Of a stretch of DNA of 64,000 bases, positions 1 through 9,076 are shown in pieces (position 1 is the first letter of the stretch; every line of letters starts with the position of its first letter). Source of the stretch: CAWGOF01 sp963824225 (lineage in GTDB: Bacteria > Acidobacteriota > Polarisedimenticolia > Polarisedimenticolales > Polarisedimenticolaceae); NCBI GenBank assembly GCA_963824225.1, contig CAWGOF010000002.1, forward strand, positions 310,001-374,000, written 5' to 3'. A program made the position numbers and the translations under genes. The notes below the pieces were generated by a model. That model was not told the origin of the DNA and searched no databases. It saw nothing but the letters and a program-made list of their open reading frames with translations.

Positions 1-1
1 G

Positions 2-127
2 CTCGAGAACGCGGGGCTCCTCGTCGGAACGAGCCTCGAACGCGCGGTTGCGCCAGGCCCCCTGCCCTACGACGTCCTGGCGCGCGCGATCCGCGATACG
101 CTCGCCGCGCAGGCGAGCGGACCGTGA
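2..127 (+). CDS. C-terminal end of an unidentified protein (partial)
   Basis: An open frame enters from the left edge and stops at TGA 125-127. The 41 visible residues end in ...LARAIRDTLAAQASGP and carry no motif I recognise. The frame is supported mainly by its stop codon, which overlaps the GTG start of the next gene (GTGA, 124-127). That arrangement recurs at several certain gene pairs in this window and suggests translational coupling with the downstream protease. Function cannot be inferred from this fragment. Confidence 0.5.
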   Translation, partial: LENAGLLVGTSLERAVAPGPLPYDVLARAIRDTLAAQASGP

Positions 128-2814
128 GACGCGCCGCAGCGGCGCTAGCCGCGATCGCGCTCGCGATCGCCGGCCCCAGCGTCGAAGCGAGCGGTGCGCT
201 GTACTTGCATTCCTCGGGCCAGCCGTTCCTGTGGCCCGATGGTGGCCGGTCGATCCCATACAATCCCGACCGCGGCGGATGGGGCAAGCTAGATGCCGCG
301 ACCGCCGTCGCCCAGACCGACGCGGCATTCGCCGCGTGGACCGCCGTGCCCTCGTCGACGGCGAGCTACCGCAACGCCGGACTCTTGCCGGTCGACGTGA
401 ACGCGACGAACTACGGTCCGTACCTGTTCGCCGACGAACCCGACGGGCTGAACGCGATCGTGTACGACCAGACCGGGGCGATCTTCAACTCGCTGTTCGG
501 TTTCCTGTCGGGTGTGCTCGGATTCGCCGGGCCGGAGTGGATCAACCCCGAGACAGCCGAGGTGGTCGAGGCCTATGCGTTCCTCAACGGCGGCCCGAAC
601 CTGATCCTCGGATTTCCGACGTCCGAGATGCTGACGATCCAGGTGCACGAGTTCGGACACTACGCGAACCTCGCGCACACGTCGGTGAACGCCCAGATCG
701 CGCTGTACGGCGACCCGACGGGGCCCGCGCCGTTCGACACCTTCCCACCGGAAGACCTGCGCGGCCGGATCGAGACGATGTACCCGTTCATCATCCGCGA
801 GGGCGGGCAAGAGACGCCGCATGCGGACGACGGGGTCTCGCTGTCGCGACTGTATCCCGAGCCGTCGTTTGCCGCGTCTCACGGGACGATCACCGGACGT
901 GTCATGCGCGTCGACGGCCTGACGCGCGCGAGCGGCGTCAACGTCGTCGCGCGCAACGTCGCGAACCCGTACGACGACGCGGTGTCGTCGATCGCCGGCG
1001 ACATGACCGGCTCGACCGTGCAGTCCGATCCGCGGACCGGCGTGTACCGCCTGGAGGGGCTGACGCCCGGTGCGACGTACGCCGTGTACATCGATCGGCT
1101 CCTCGCCGGCGGGTTCAGCGTGACCCCGTTCTTCCCGTATCCCGCGCCCGAGGAGCTGTACAACGGGCCGCAGGAAACGGGGAACCCGCAGTCCGACGAC
1201 CCGGCGGAGTACCAGGGGATCGTCGCCGTCGCCGGACAGACCGTGAGCGACGTCGACTTCTTCCTCAATCGACCGGCTCCCGGGCCGTTCCCTCTCGGGG
1301 ACGAGCAGACCGCCGAGCTGCCGCTGGGATTCCCGTTCCGCTTCTGCGGTCGCGAGTACACGCTCGCGTTCCTGAACTCGAACGGCACGCTGACGTTCGA
1401 GCGCCCGAGCAACGGCGCCGGGGAGACGACCGCCGGGCTGTTCTCCGGCCCGCCGCGGATCGCCGCGATGTGGGACGACCTCGATCCGAGCGCCGGCGGC
1501 AGCGTGAGCTGGGACACGACGCCGAACGAGTTCCGTGTGCGCTGGAACGAGGTTCCGGAGTATCAGTCGGCGAGGCTCAGCAGCTTCGGGCTCGAGCTGC
1601 AACGGTCGTCGGGCGAGATCCACCTGGACTACGGGACGATCACGGCGATCGATGGCCTGGTCGGCCTGAGCTGCGGTGGGCTGCTCACCAGCCGCTACGA
1701 GCTGCCGAGCGACCTGAGCGAGCTGGCGTCGTCCGCGGACCAGACGATCAACGCCCGCAACCGGTCCGCGCTGTTCGAGCAGTTCGAGGCGATCCGGCCG
1801 AACGACCTGACCGACCGGTCCCTGCGCTTCACCGCCCCGAACGACCTGCCAGACCTGAGCGAGCCCAACGACAGCCTCGCGCGCGCGCGACGCGTGGCGC
1901 TGCCATACTTCAGCGGCGAGCGCATCACCGGCCTGTTCCCCGCTGGCGACGTCGACTACTTCCGATTCCAAGCTCGCGCCGGCGACACGCTCGTCGCCGA
2001 GACGCGCGCGGGGAACCAGATCGACACGGTGCTCGGTGTGTTCGACATGGCGTCCCAGAGCCTCCTCGCGCTCGACGACGATTCGGGCGTCGGTCTCCTG
2101 TCCCGGGTCGCGTACCCGATTCCGGCCGACGGCATGTACGCCGTCGCCGTGTCGAGCTTTCCGGACTTCGATTTCAACGGCGACGGGCCGATCGAGGGGC
2201 GGTACGTGCTCGACCTGCGTACGCTCCCCGGCATTCCGCTTCCGCTCACCGACGAGAGCGCGGTCGAGATGCTGTTCGGCGGATTCGCGTTCCCGTTCGC
2301 CGGGCGGACGTGGAACTCCGTGTTCGTCACCTCGAACGGCCTGTTGACGTTCGGGCAGCCGGTGCTCGACTTCACGCCGACACGGAGCGAGCTGCTCAAC
2401 GGGCCGCCGAGCATCGCCCCGCTGTGGGACGATCTCGATCCGGGCGCCGGGGGCTACGTCTACTACCGCCGGACCGCGAACTCGCTGACCGTCACGTTCG
2501 ACGACGTGTTCGAGTTCGGCCGGACCGTGCCCACCGACTTCGCGGTGACGATGTGGAACACGGGCGCGATCGAGTTCCGGTACGGCGAGCACGGCGGAAA
2601 CGACGGCATCGTCGGGGTCTCGCCCGGCGGTGGGGTGGAGGACCCGGGCGAGATCGATCTATCCGCGGCCACGGCGGAGTTCCCGCTCGAGGTCCCGATC
2701 TACGAGGATTTCGGGTTCGGCCAGTTCGACCTCGACGGGCGCGCACTGATGTTCGGTTTGCCCCCCGCCCCTCTGGCCGACGCCGACGGCGTGCTGCGCC
2801 TGCGCCGACCCTGA
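124..2814 (+). CDS. Secreted matrixin-like zinc metalloprotease with PPC and paired beta modules
   Basis: This 896-residue protein begins with a signal peptide (about residues 1-23, ending near VEASG). The catalytic motif HEFGHYANLAH at 175-185 matches HExxHxxxxxH of metzincin/matrixin proteases: two His and a third His bind zinc and Glu is the base. A carboxypeptidase-regulatory-like segment follows at about 255-380. Two similar modules of about 80 residues lie near 399-480 and 713-800. Each contains 'F.SNG.LTF' and 'WDDLDP.AGG' motifs resembling nidogen-type extracellular modules. Between them, near 575-680, is a PPC-like domain (SEPNDSLARARR...GDVDYFRF). The predicted role is extracellular protein degradation. 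The GTG start was chosen because it precedes the signal peptide and overlaps the upstream stop. The protease call is firm; module names are from memory of the families. Confidence 0.85.
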   Translation: MRRAAAALAAIALAIAGPSVEASGALYLHSSGQPFLWPDGGRSIPYNPDRGGWGKLDAATAVAQTDAAFAAWTAVPSSTASYRNAGLLPVDVNATNYGPYLFADEPDGLNAIVYDQTGAIFNSLFGFLSGVLGFAGPEWINPETAEVVEAYAFLNGGPNLILGFPTSEMLTIQVHEFGHYANLAHTSVNAQIALYGDPTGPAPFDTFPPEDLRGRIETMYPFIIREGGQETPHADDGVSLSRLYPEPSFAASHGTITGRVMRVDGLTRASGVNVVARNVANPYDDAVSSIAGDMTGSTVQSDPRTGVYRLEGLTPGATYAVYIDRLLAGGFSVTPFFPYPAPEELYNGPQETGNPQSDDPAEYQGIVAVAGQTVSDVDFFLNRPAPGPFPLGDEQTAELPLGFPFRFCGREYTLAFLNSNGTLTFERPSNGAGETTAGLFSGPPRIAAMWDDLDPSAGGSVSWDTTPNEFRVRWNEVPEYQSARLSSFGLELQRSSGEIHLDYGTITAIDGLVGLSCGGLLTSRYELPSDLSELASSADQTINARNRSALFEQFEAIRPNDLTDRSLRFTAPNDLPDLSEPNDSLARARRVALPYFSGERITGLFPAGDVDYFRFQARAGDTLVAETRAGNQIDTVLGVFDMASQSLLALDDDSGVGLLSRVAYPIPADGMYAVAVSSFPDFDFNGDGPIEGRYVLDLRTLPGIPLPLTDESAVEMLFGGFAFPFAGRTWNSVFVTSNGLLTFGQPVLDFTPTRSELLNGPPSIAPLWDDLDPGAGGYVYYRRTANSLTVTFDDVFEFGRTVPTDFAVTMWNTGAIEFRYGEHGGNDGIVGVSPGGGVEDPGEIDLSAATAEFPLEVPIYEDFGFGQFDLDGRALMFGLPPAPLADADGVLRLRRP

Positions 2815-2822
2815 CGTCGGGC

Positions 2823-3527
2823 ATGGATCTCGAGCCGTACGGGCCTCTGCGCGAGGTCGGCCCAGCCCTGTACTGCATCGACGGCGCGTGGCGCGGATCG
2901 CCGCTCGGGCGTCGCATGACCATCGTCCGCCATTCGTGTGGCGAGCTGTTGATCCACAGCGCGATCCGGTTGAGCGACGCGGACTACGCCCGCGTCCTCG
3001 ACCCGCTCGGGCGCGTGTCGCTGATCGTGGTCCCGAACCGCCTGCACGGTGACGAGGCGCGGTTCTACGCCGAGCGCTACCCGAGCGCGGCGGTACTCGT
3101 GCCCCGACCGGTGCGAGACGCGTGCGCGCGGAAGCTCCCGCGCGTCAACGGCACGATCGGCGACGACTGGCCCTCGAGCTGGGCCGGCGAGGTGCGCGCG
3201 GTGCAGGTCGAGGGAACCCGGATCGGCGAGGCGCTCCTGTGGCACGTCCCGTCGCGCACGCTCGTGGCGACCGACCTCGTGTTTCATTTCACCGACGAGC
3301 TGTCCGGGCTCGCGCGGATCCTGATGCGCTGGAACGGCGTCGTCGGGCGCGTCGGCCCGTCCCGGATCTTCCGCTGGTTCTTCCTGACCGATCGACGGGC
3401 CCTCGTCGCTTCGCTCGAGCCGGTGAGCGACTGGGAGTTCGGGCGGATCGTGATGTCGCACGGGACGATCGTCGAGCGCGACGGGAAGCGGCTGTTCCTC
3501 GACGGCTTCGCCCGGCTCGCGCCCTAG
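2823..3527 (+). CDS. DUF4336 family protein (metallo-beta-lactamase-like fold)
   Basis: The 234-residue product starts MDLEPYGPLREVGPALYCIDG and contains the signature stretch 'VVPNRLHGDEARFYAERYP', which I associate with DUF4336. These proteins resemble the metallo-beta-lactamase fold but lack the HxHxDH metal motif, and it is absent here too. No signal peptide is seen, so a cytosolic location is likely. The ATG at 2823 lies 8 bases after the upstream stop. The stop codon overlaps that of the convergent gene in the shared tetranucleotide CTAG (3524-3527). The biochemical function of the family is not established. Confidence 0.75.
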   Translation: MDLEPYGPLREVGPALYCIDGAWRGSPLGRRMTIVRHSCGELLIHSAIRLSDADYARVLDPLGRVSLIVVPNRLHGDEARFYAERYPSAAVLVPRPVRDACARKLPRVNGTIGDDWPSSWAGEVRAVQVEGTRIGEALLWHVPSRTLVATDLVFHFTDELSGLARILMRWNGVVGRVGPSRIFRWFFLTDRRALVASLEPVSDWEFGRIVMSHGTIVERDGKRLFLDGFARLAP

Positions 3528-4429
3528 CGGCTCGGCGCCCGGCGCCGCCAGTAGCGCGTGATCCCGTCGACCGACATCGACCGCGGGTTCGCGAGCTCGT
3601 AGGCCCGCGCGGTCTCGGCGTCGACGCCCTGGGCCGTGGCCCGCGCGCGCATCCGCGCCGCGAACTCTTCGACCATGAGGTCGCGCTCGAGGCCACGCTC
3701 GAGCATCTCGCGGACCCACGCGGCACCGGCCTCGAGGAGCGATTCGAACGCGTCGAGCTCCGCATCGACCGCACCTCCCGGGCCAAAGTGCGTGCGGTAG
3801 AGCGTCCGGGCGCCCATGGCCCGCAGCCGCCCGAGCGTCGTGCGCCAGGCCTCGAGGTCGAACTCGGGCGGCGGCGCCGGCAGGTCGATCCACGTCTGGT
3901 CCGGCAGGCGGATCCCCGCCGCATCGCCGCTAAACGCCACGTCTCCGAGCACGAACGTCAGGTGATGGGTCGCGTGGCCCGGCGTGTCGAGCGCCGTGAT
4001 CGGCTCACCGCAGAGCTCGAGCACGGTCCGATCGGGAACCGCGACGACGCGGTCGGCGGGCACCGGCAGGACCTCGCCCCACAGCTGCCCCATCCGGTCT
4101 CCATAGATTCGCGCGGCGCTGCTCACGAGCTTCGACGGATCGACGAGGTGCGGCAGGCCGTTCGGATGCACGTGCACGCGCGCGCCGCGCTGACCCCACC
4201 ACCCGGCCGCTCCGGCGTGGTCCAGATGGATGTGGGTCACGAGGACGTCGCGCACGTCGTCGGGAGCGACGCCGTGCTCGTCGAGACGCCGGAGCAGGGT
4301 GTCGAGCGTCGTCGACGGGCCGGTCTCGATCAGCGCCGCGCCGCGCGGTCCGCGCAGCAGGAACGCCGCGATGACGTGGGGCGTACCCTGGAACTCGAGA
4401 TCGAGGACGTCGATGCGCACGCGCCCCAT
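3524..4429 (-). CDS. MBL-fold metallo-hydrolase
   Basis: The 301-residue product carries THIHLDHAG at 65-73, the HxHxDH signature of the metallo-beta-lactamase superfamily. Downstream are a second histidine region (TPGHATHHLTF) and the acidic FSGDAAG segment, completing a dinuclear zinc site. It most resembles the broad group of cytosolic lactonase/glyoxalase-II-like hydrolases; the substrate is unknown. The frame stays open upstream to 4525, but that stretch is arginine-rich and overlaps the aquaporin gene, so ATG 4429 (MGRVRIDVLDLEF) is chosen. It lies just downstream of the aquaporin stop (4444) on the same strand, so the two may be co-transcribed. Confidence 0.85.
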   Translation of the reverse strand: MGRVRIDVLDLEFQGTPHVIAAFLLRGPRGAALIETGPSTTLDTLLRRLDEHGVAPDDVRDVLVTHIHLDHAGAAGWWGQRGARVHVHPNGLPHLVDPSKLVSSAARIYGDRMGQLWGEVLPVPADRVVAVPDRTVLELCGEPITALDTPGHATHHLTFVLGDVAFSGDAAGIRLPDQTWIDLPAPPPEFDLEAWRTTLGRLRAMGARTLYRTHFGPGGAVDAELDAFESLLEAGAAWVREMLERGLERDLMVEEFAARMRARATAQGVDAETARAYELANPRSMSVDGITRYWRRRAPSR

Positions 4430-4443
4430 GGTGCCACACGGGG

Positions 4444-5070
4444 CTACTTGTCGGCCGGGTTGAGGGCCTTGAACACGAGCGCCGCGGCGGCGCCGCCGGC
4501 GAAGCAGGCGACGAGGTAGATCCACAAGCTCGACCAGGCTACGAGGCCCATCGTCGCGATGCCGATCGCCACCGCCGGATTGAACGCCCCGCCCGAGATG
4601 TCCCCGACGGCGAACGCGGCGGCCATCACCGTCATCCCGATCGCCAGGCCGTAGTTCGAGTTGCCGGCGGTACCCTTGGCCGTCGCCGTGTTCAGCACGA
4701 CGTAGGCCAGGGCGAACGTGAACAAGAACTCGGCAACGAGCGCCGGGCCCACGCCAGATACGAGCGGCGCGCCGGCGGGACGCCCGCGAAGGTAGCCCAC
4801 GACGACCGCCGCGAGGATCGCCCCGACGACCTGCGCCACCCAGTACGGGACCACGTCCTGGAGCGCACAGCGGCCGCGCAGGAACACGGCCAGCGTGACC
4901 GCCGGGTTGTAGTGCGCCCCCGAGACGTGGCCGCCGGCGTAGACCATCACCATCAGCGCGGAGCCGATCGCCAGCGGGGCGATCACACCGGCGGCGCCAG
5001 GGATCACGGTGCAGCCGATCGTCAGGACGAGAAAGAACGTTCCGATGAGCTCGGTCGCGTACTTGTTCAT
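4444..5070 (-). CDS. MIP/aquaporin family channel
   Basis: The 208-residue membrane protein shows about six hydrophobic segments and both hemipore motifs: HYNPAVTLA (NPA at 55-57) and AFNPAVAIG (NPA at 164-166). The internal duplication is typical of the major intrinsic protein family, which conducts water or small neutral solutes. In AqpZ and GlpF the second NPA is followed by an arginine of the selectivity filter; here valine follows, so substrate selectivity cannot be copied from AqpZ. An AGGGGGG Shine-Dalgarno sequence precedes ATG 5070. A weak sigma-70-like pair on the minus strand (TTGACC at 5117-5122 and GTAAGC at 5094-5099, 17-base spacer) could drive it. Confidence 0.85.
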   Translation of the reverse strand: MNKYATELIGTFFLVLTIGCTVIPGAAGVIAPLAIGSALMVMVYAGGHVSGAHYNPAVTLAVFLRGRCALQDVVPYWVAQVVGAILAAVVVGYLRGRPAGAPLVSGVGPALVAEFLFTFALAYVVLNTATAKGTAGNSNYGLAIGMTVMAAAFAVGDISGGAFNPAVAIGIATMGLVAWSSLWIYLVACFAGGAAAALVFKALNPADK

Positions 5071-5183
5071 AGGCCCCCCTTCCGGCCGGCCGAGCTTACG
5101 GGTCGGCGATCGCCGGGGTCAAGGGCCGCGAAAAGTCCGGTGCTTGCAAACTCTAGCCCGGCGTCGTGCGTTCTATCCATGCG

Positions 5184-7421
5184 ATGAACCGGTCCGGGGG
5201 GAACGCGTGCGCCGTACTGCTCGCGCTCGCGTGCGGGAGCGCCGCGCAGGCCGCGGACCCGCATCCGGTCGGCCGGGCCACGGGACCGATCGCCGTCGAC
5301 GGACGGCTCGATGAGCCCGACTGGACGGGTGCCCTGGCGCTCGAGCTGCCGTTCGAGACGAGCCCCGGCGAGAACACGCCCGCGCCCGTCTCGACGACGT
5401 GCCGGTTCGTGTACGACACCGCGCAGCTCTACGTCGGCTGTACCGCCGTCGATCCCGATCCGGCTCGCGTGCGTGCGCGGTATTCGGACCGCGACGCGGC
5501 GTTCCAGGACGATTTCATCGGCGTCGTCCTCGACACGTTCAACGACGAGCGCCGGGCGTTCGAGTTCTTCGTCAACCCGCTCGGCGTGCAGATGGACCTC
5601 GTCATGGACGACGTCAACGGCAACGAGGATTCGTCGTGGGACACGATCTGGAGCTCGGCCGGCGAGGTCACCGAGGTCGGGTACACGGTCGAGATCGGGA
5701 TCCCGTTCAGCTCGCTGCGTTTTCCGCCCGGCTCGGGCGAGCAAACGTGGGGGCTCGACCTGCTGCGGATCTATCCCCGCGACCGCCGCGTGCGGATCGG
5801 CCTCAACCGCCTCGAGCGCGACGTTTCGTGCTACCTGTGCCAGGCGTCGAAGATCACGGGCTTCGCGGGCGCCGCCCCGGGCAGGAACCTCGAGATCGTG
5901 CCGACGTTCACCGCCACGCGCTCGGAATCGGTCGACAGCTTCCCGGCGTCGGCGCTCGGCGAGGCCGACACCGACTACGAGCCCGGCCTGACGGCGCGCT
6001 GGGGCTTCCGGCCGAGCCTCGCGCTCCAGGCCGCGGTGAACCCGGACTTCTCGCAGGTCGAGGCCGACGTGGCCCGGCTCGACGTGAACGAGCAGTTCGC
6101 GCTGTTCTTCCCCGAGAAGCGGCCGTTCTTCCTCGAGGGGTCCGATCTGTTCGACACGCCGCTGCCGACCGTGTACACGCGCACGGTGGCCGACCCGGCG
6201 TGGGGCGGGAAGGTCACGGGCAAGGAGGGCTCGAGCGCGATGGGCTCGTTCGTCGCGCGCGACGAGCGGACGAACCTGCTGTTCCCCGGAAGCGAGAGCT
6301 CGGCGCTCGGCGCGATCGACGAGGAGTCGCTGGCCGGGGTCGTGCGCTACCGGCAGGACGTCGGGCGCTCGTCCGCCGTCGGCGGCCTCGTGACGGCACG
6401 CGACGCCGGGGACTACCAGAACGTCGTCGCCGGCGTCGACGCGCTCGTGCGGCCGACGAAGCTCGACACGCTGCGCGTGCAGGCCCTCGCGTCATCGACC
6501 GAGTACCCCGCCGACATCGCGGCGACGTTCAACCAGCCCACGGGGCGGTTCGACGACACGGGGATGACGCTCAGCTACCGCCACGACCCGCGCAACTGGT
6601 CCGCGCGGGGCTCGTGGGTCAGCCTGGGGCGCGACTTCCGCGCCGACCTGGGCTTCCTGCCCCAGGTCGACTTCGAGCAGCTGATCCTCGGCGGCGAGTA
6701 TCGCTGGTTCGGCGAGGCCGGCGCCGTGTTCAGCCGGATCGGTCTCGGCGGCGACTGGGACGAGACGACGGATGACGCGGGCGCGTTGATCGAGCGCGAG
6801 ATCGAGGCGTACATCGACCTGTCGGGACCCATGCAGTCGTACATGAACGTCGATCTGGGCCACCGGAACCGGGTGTTCAACGGCGTGGCGTTCGATCAAT
6901 CGTTCCTCAACACCTACGGCGAGATGAGCCCGACCGACGACCTGTACGTGTACCTCGAGGCGCACTACGGGGACCGGATCGACTTCTCGTTCGCGCCGTC
7001 CCCCGGCGTCGCTCGTCAGGGGAAGCAGCTCGATCTGATCCCCGGGCTGCGCTACAACCTGGGGCGCCACCTGCGATTCAACCTGAGCCACGCGTACCGG
7101 ACGCTCGATCTCGACGAGGGGCAGCTGTTCCAGGCCAACCTGACCGAGCTGCGCCTGGTGTACCACTTCGGCGTCCGGGCGTTCGTACGGCTGATCACGC
7201 AGTACCAGTCGTTGACCTTCGACCCGACGCTGTCGTCCGAGGTGCCGGAGCGGACGCTGTTCAACCAGCTGCTGTTCTCGTACAAGCTGAACCAGCAGAC
7301 CGCGCTGTACGCCGGCTACACCGACGATCGTGCGGACGCCCTGAACGGTGTGACCGCGCCCGATCTCGTGCAGACCGGTCGGACGCTGTTCTTCAAGGTC
7401 GGCTACGCCTGGGTTCCGTGA
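5184..7421 (+). CDS. DUF5916 outer-membrane protein with N-terminal CBM9-like domain
   Basis: The product is about 745 residues and starts with a signal peptide (MNRSGGNACAVLLALACGSAAQA). Residues about 30-220 look like the carbohydrate-binding module 9-like fold (DGRLDEPDWTGA..., FDTFNDERRAFEFFVNPLG-type segments). The remainder is rich in alternating aromatic strands ending in FFKVGYAWVP, as expected for an outer-membrane beta barrel. This combination is the DUF5916 family, which is frequent in soil bacteria and of unknown function. GTG 5166 is an alternative start 18 bases upstream; ATG 5184 gives the better signal peptide. The gene diverges from the aquaporin gene across a 113-base spacer. 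Confidence 0.8.
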   Translation: MNRSGGNACAVLLALACGSAAQAADPHPVGRATGPIAVDGRLDEPDWTGALALELPFETSPGENTPAPVSTTCRFVYDTAQLYVGCTAVDPDPARVRARYSDRDAAFQDDFIGVVLDTFNDERRAFEFFVNPLGVQMDLVMDDVNGNEDSSWDTIWSSAGEVTEVGYTVEIGIPFSSLRFPPGSGEQTWGLDLLRIYPRDRRVRIGLNRLERDVSCYLCQASKITGFAGAAPGRNLEIVPTFTATRSESVDSFPASALGEADTDYEPGLTARWGFRPSLALQAAVNPDFSQVEADVARLDVNEQFALFFPEKRPFFLEGSDLFDTPLPTVYTRTVADPAWGGKVTGKEGSSAMGSFVARDERTNLLFPGSESSALGAIDEESLAGVVRYRQDVGRSSAVGGLVTARDAGDYQNVVAGVDALVRPTKLDTLRVQALASSTEYPADIAATFNQPTGRFDDTGMTLSYRHDPRNWSARGSWVSLGRDFRADLGFLPQVDFEQLILGGEYRWFGEAGAVFSRIGLGGDWDETTDDAGALIEREIEAYIDLSGPMQSYMNVDLGHRNRVFNGVAFDQSFLNTYGEMSPTDDLYVYLEAHYGDRIDFSFAPSPGVARQGKQLDLIPGLRYNLGRHLRFNLSHAYRTLDLDEGQLFQANLTELRLVYHFGVRAFVRLITQYQSLTFDPTLSSEVPERTLFNQLLFSYKLNQQTALYAGYTDDRADALNGVTAPDLVQTGRTLFFKVGYAWVP

Positions 7422-7447
7422 GCCGTATCCCGCTATAGTGTCGGTCG

Positions 7448-8398
7448 ATGATGACCGTCGACCGCATGTCGATCGAGCGCATCGAGCGGACGATCCGGCC
7501 CCACATCCGCCGCACTCCGGTGATCGAGGTCGAACCAAGCGACTTCGGCGTCCGAGCTGCGGAGCGCTTGACGCTCAAGCTCGAGCTGTTCCAGCACGCC
7601 GGATCGTTCAAGGCTCGCGGCGCCTTCGCCAACCTGCTGTCGCGCCGAGTGCCGGAGGTAGGAGTGGTCGCGGCCTCGGGCGGCAATCACGGCGCCGCCG
7701 TCGCGTTCGCCGCGCAGCGCCTCGGGTTCCCGGCCCGGATCTTCGTTCCGACCGTCGCGTCCAAGGCCAAGCTCGAGCAGATCCGGAGCTACGGTGCGGA
7801 GCTCGTCGTCAGCGGCGAGCGTTACGCCGATGCCCTTCGCGCGAGCGAGGACTGGGTCGTATCGTCGGGCGCGCTCGCGGTCCACGCGTACGACCAACCA
7901 GAGACGTTGCTCGGGCAGGGAACGCTCGGTGCCGAGCTCGAGCGGCAGGCGCCGGACCTCGACGCGCTCCTCGTCGCCGTCGGCGGCGGCGGGCTCATCG
8001 GCGGCATCGCCGCGTGGTACGACGGAGCCGCGGCCGTGCCGCGGATCGTCGGCGTCGAGCCCGAGCAGGCACCGACGCTCACGCGCGCGCTCGAGGCCGG
8101 CAGACCGGTCGACGCCGAAGCTTCGGGCATCGCCGCCGATTCGCTCGCCCCGCTGCGCGTCGGCGAGCTGCCGTTCGCCATCGTTCAACGGCGCATCGAG
8201 CGCGTCGTGCTCGTCCCCGACTCGGCGATCCGCGGCGCGCAGGAGGCGCTGTGGCGTGTGCTGCGCATCGTCGCCGAGCCGGGCGGCGCGGCCGCGCTCG
8301 CGGCGCTCTTGTCGGACGCCCATTTGCCTCGTGCCGGGGAGCACGTCGGCGTCGTCGTTTGCGGCGGTAACACCACGGCGGTGGCCTTCGACCGCTGA
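7448..8398 (+). CDS. Threonine/serine dehydratase-like PLP enzyme (fold type II)
   Basis: The 316-residue protein has the full set of fold-type-II pyridoxal-phosphate motifs: SFKARGA with the Schiff-base lysine at about K56, ASGGNHG at about 76-82 (cofactor ring contact), and the phosphate-binding GGGG at about 179-182. The length fits catabolic threonine dehydratase or serine racemase-like enzymes, which convert threonine or serine to 2-oxoacids and ammonia. There is no ACT domain, so no isoleucine feedback control is expected. Starts at ATG 7448, 7451 or 7466 are possible; the last gives the family-like N-terminus MSIERIERTIRPH. A TATAGT hexamer at 7434-7439 suggests a very short leader if it is the -10 box. 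Confidence 0.85.
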   Translation: MMTVDRMSIERIERTIRPHIRRTPVIEVEPSDFGVRAAERLTLKLELFQHAGSFKARGAFANLLSRRVPEVGVVAASGGNHGAAVAFAAQRLGFPARIFVPTVASKAKLEQIRSYGAELVVSGERYADALRASEDWVVSSGALAVHAYDQPETLLGQGTLGAELERQAPDLDALLVAVGGGGLIGGIAAWYDGAAAVPRIVGVEPEQAPTLTRALEAGRPVDAEASGIAADSLAPLRVGELPFAIVQRRIERVVLVPDSAIRGAQEALWRVLRIVAEPGGAAALAALLSDAHLPRAGEHVGVVVCGGNTTAVAFDR

Positions 8399-8527
8399 GG
8401 CTTCAGGTGGCTACAGGCCAGCGCTGCGGGGGAAAGCCCCGATGACGTTACGGGCTTTGCCCAATTGGCGCACGACCGCGCGCAGGTGACGCTAGGGGGG
8501 ACGCAATTGGGCGTCGGAGGTAGCGCG
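8399..8527 (+). promoter_or_regulatory. Leader with two inverted repeats before the lysine-rich gene
   Basis: This 129-base leader holds a 7-base stem (AAAGCCC 8433-8439 with GGGCTTT 8452-8458, 12-base loop), probably a terminator for the preceding gene. It also holds a 9-base inverted repeat (GCCCAATTG 8459-8467 with CAATTGGGC 8504-8512, 36-base loop) ending just before the ribosome-binding site GGAGG at about 8517-8521. I could not match it to a riboswitch class that I know. Confidence 0.35.
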
Positions 8528-9076
8528 ATGAAGAGAAAGCTGCGATCTGTCACCGCCCTGTTCTCGGCGGCCGCGCTCGTCGCCGCCGCGAACGTGGCTC
8601 TGGCTCAGGACAAAGGCAAGGACAAGCCCAAGGACCCGGGAAACCCGCAACATCAGCAGCAGGACAAGGAGCGCGGGCAAGGCAAGGCGAAGGTCAAAGG
8701 CCAGAAGCACCAGTCGGGCAAGAATCTGCTCGGCGACAAGATCAAGAAGAACGGGAGCCACAAGCTCCAGGACCACGACAAGTTCACCGCCACCGCCGAC
8801 GTGTCGAACGGCAAGGTCAAGGGCATCAAGGTCAAGCACGCCGAGCGGGGCGACGTCCAGGTGACGAAGTACAAGACGACGAAGCAGATGGCCATGAACA
8901 CGTCGAGAAACGATGGAACGTATCTCGCCCAGTACGGTACCGTGGTCACGCTGTGGATCGGCTACGCCTACATCGACGACTGGGGCTACGAGGTCATCTA
9001 CTGGTTCCCGGTCGACGTCGTGCTCGACGGCGACCTGGGTGCCATCGACTACATCGAGGTCGAGTACTACGGCTGA
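8528..9076 (+). CDS. Secreted lysine-rich protein of unknown function
   Basis: The 182-residue product has a clear Sec signal peptide (MKRKLRSVTALFSAAALVAAANVALAQ). About 60 residues dominated by Lys, Gly, Gln and Asp follow (DKGKDKPKDPGNPQHQQQ), then a lysine-rich stretch (NGKVKGIKVKHAERGDVQ). The C-terminal half is compact and aromatic (VVTLWIGYAYIDDWGYEVIYWF). The highly basic N-terminal half would be extended and could bind acidic polymers or surfaces; this is inference. GGAGG 7 bases upstream supports ATG 8528. The stop overlaps the probable start of the next gene (CTGA), so the two may be translated together. I do not recognise a family. Confidence 0.7.
   Translation: MKRKLRSVTALFSAAALVAAANVALAQDKGKDKPKDPGNPQHQQQDKERGQGKAKVKGQKHQSGKNLLGDKIKKNGSHKLQDHDKFTATADVSNGKVKGIKVKHAERGDVQVTKYKTTKQMAMNTSRNDGTYLAQYGTVVTLWIGYAYIDDWGYEVIYWFPVDVVLDGDLGAIDYIEVEYYG

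Noticed and set aside
48..2822. Long plus-strand frame overlapping the zinc protease
   Set aside because: Arginine-rich shadow; only its last part (2823-3527) is a real gene.
8399..8527. Possible c-di-GMP, cobalamin or glycine riboswitch
   Set aside because: Short matches such as GGTGACGC were seen but the conserved core and pairing of these classes are not present.
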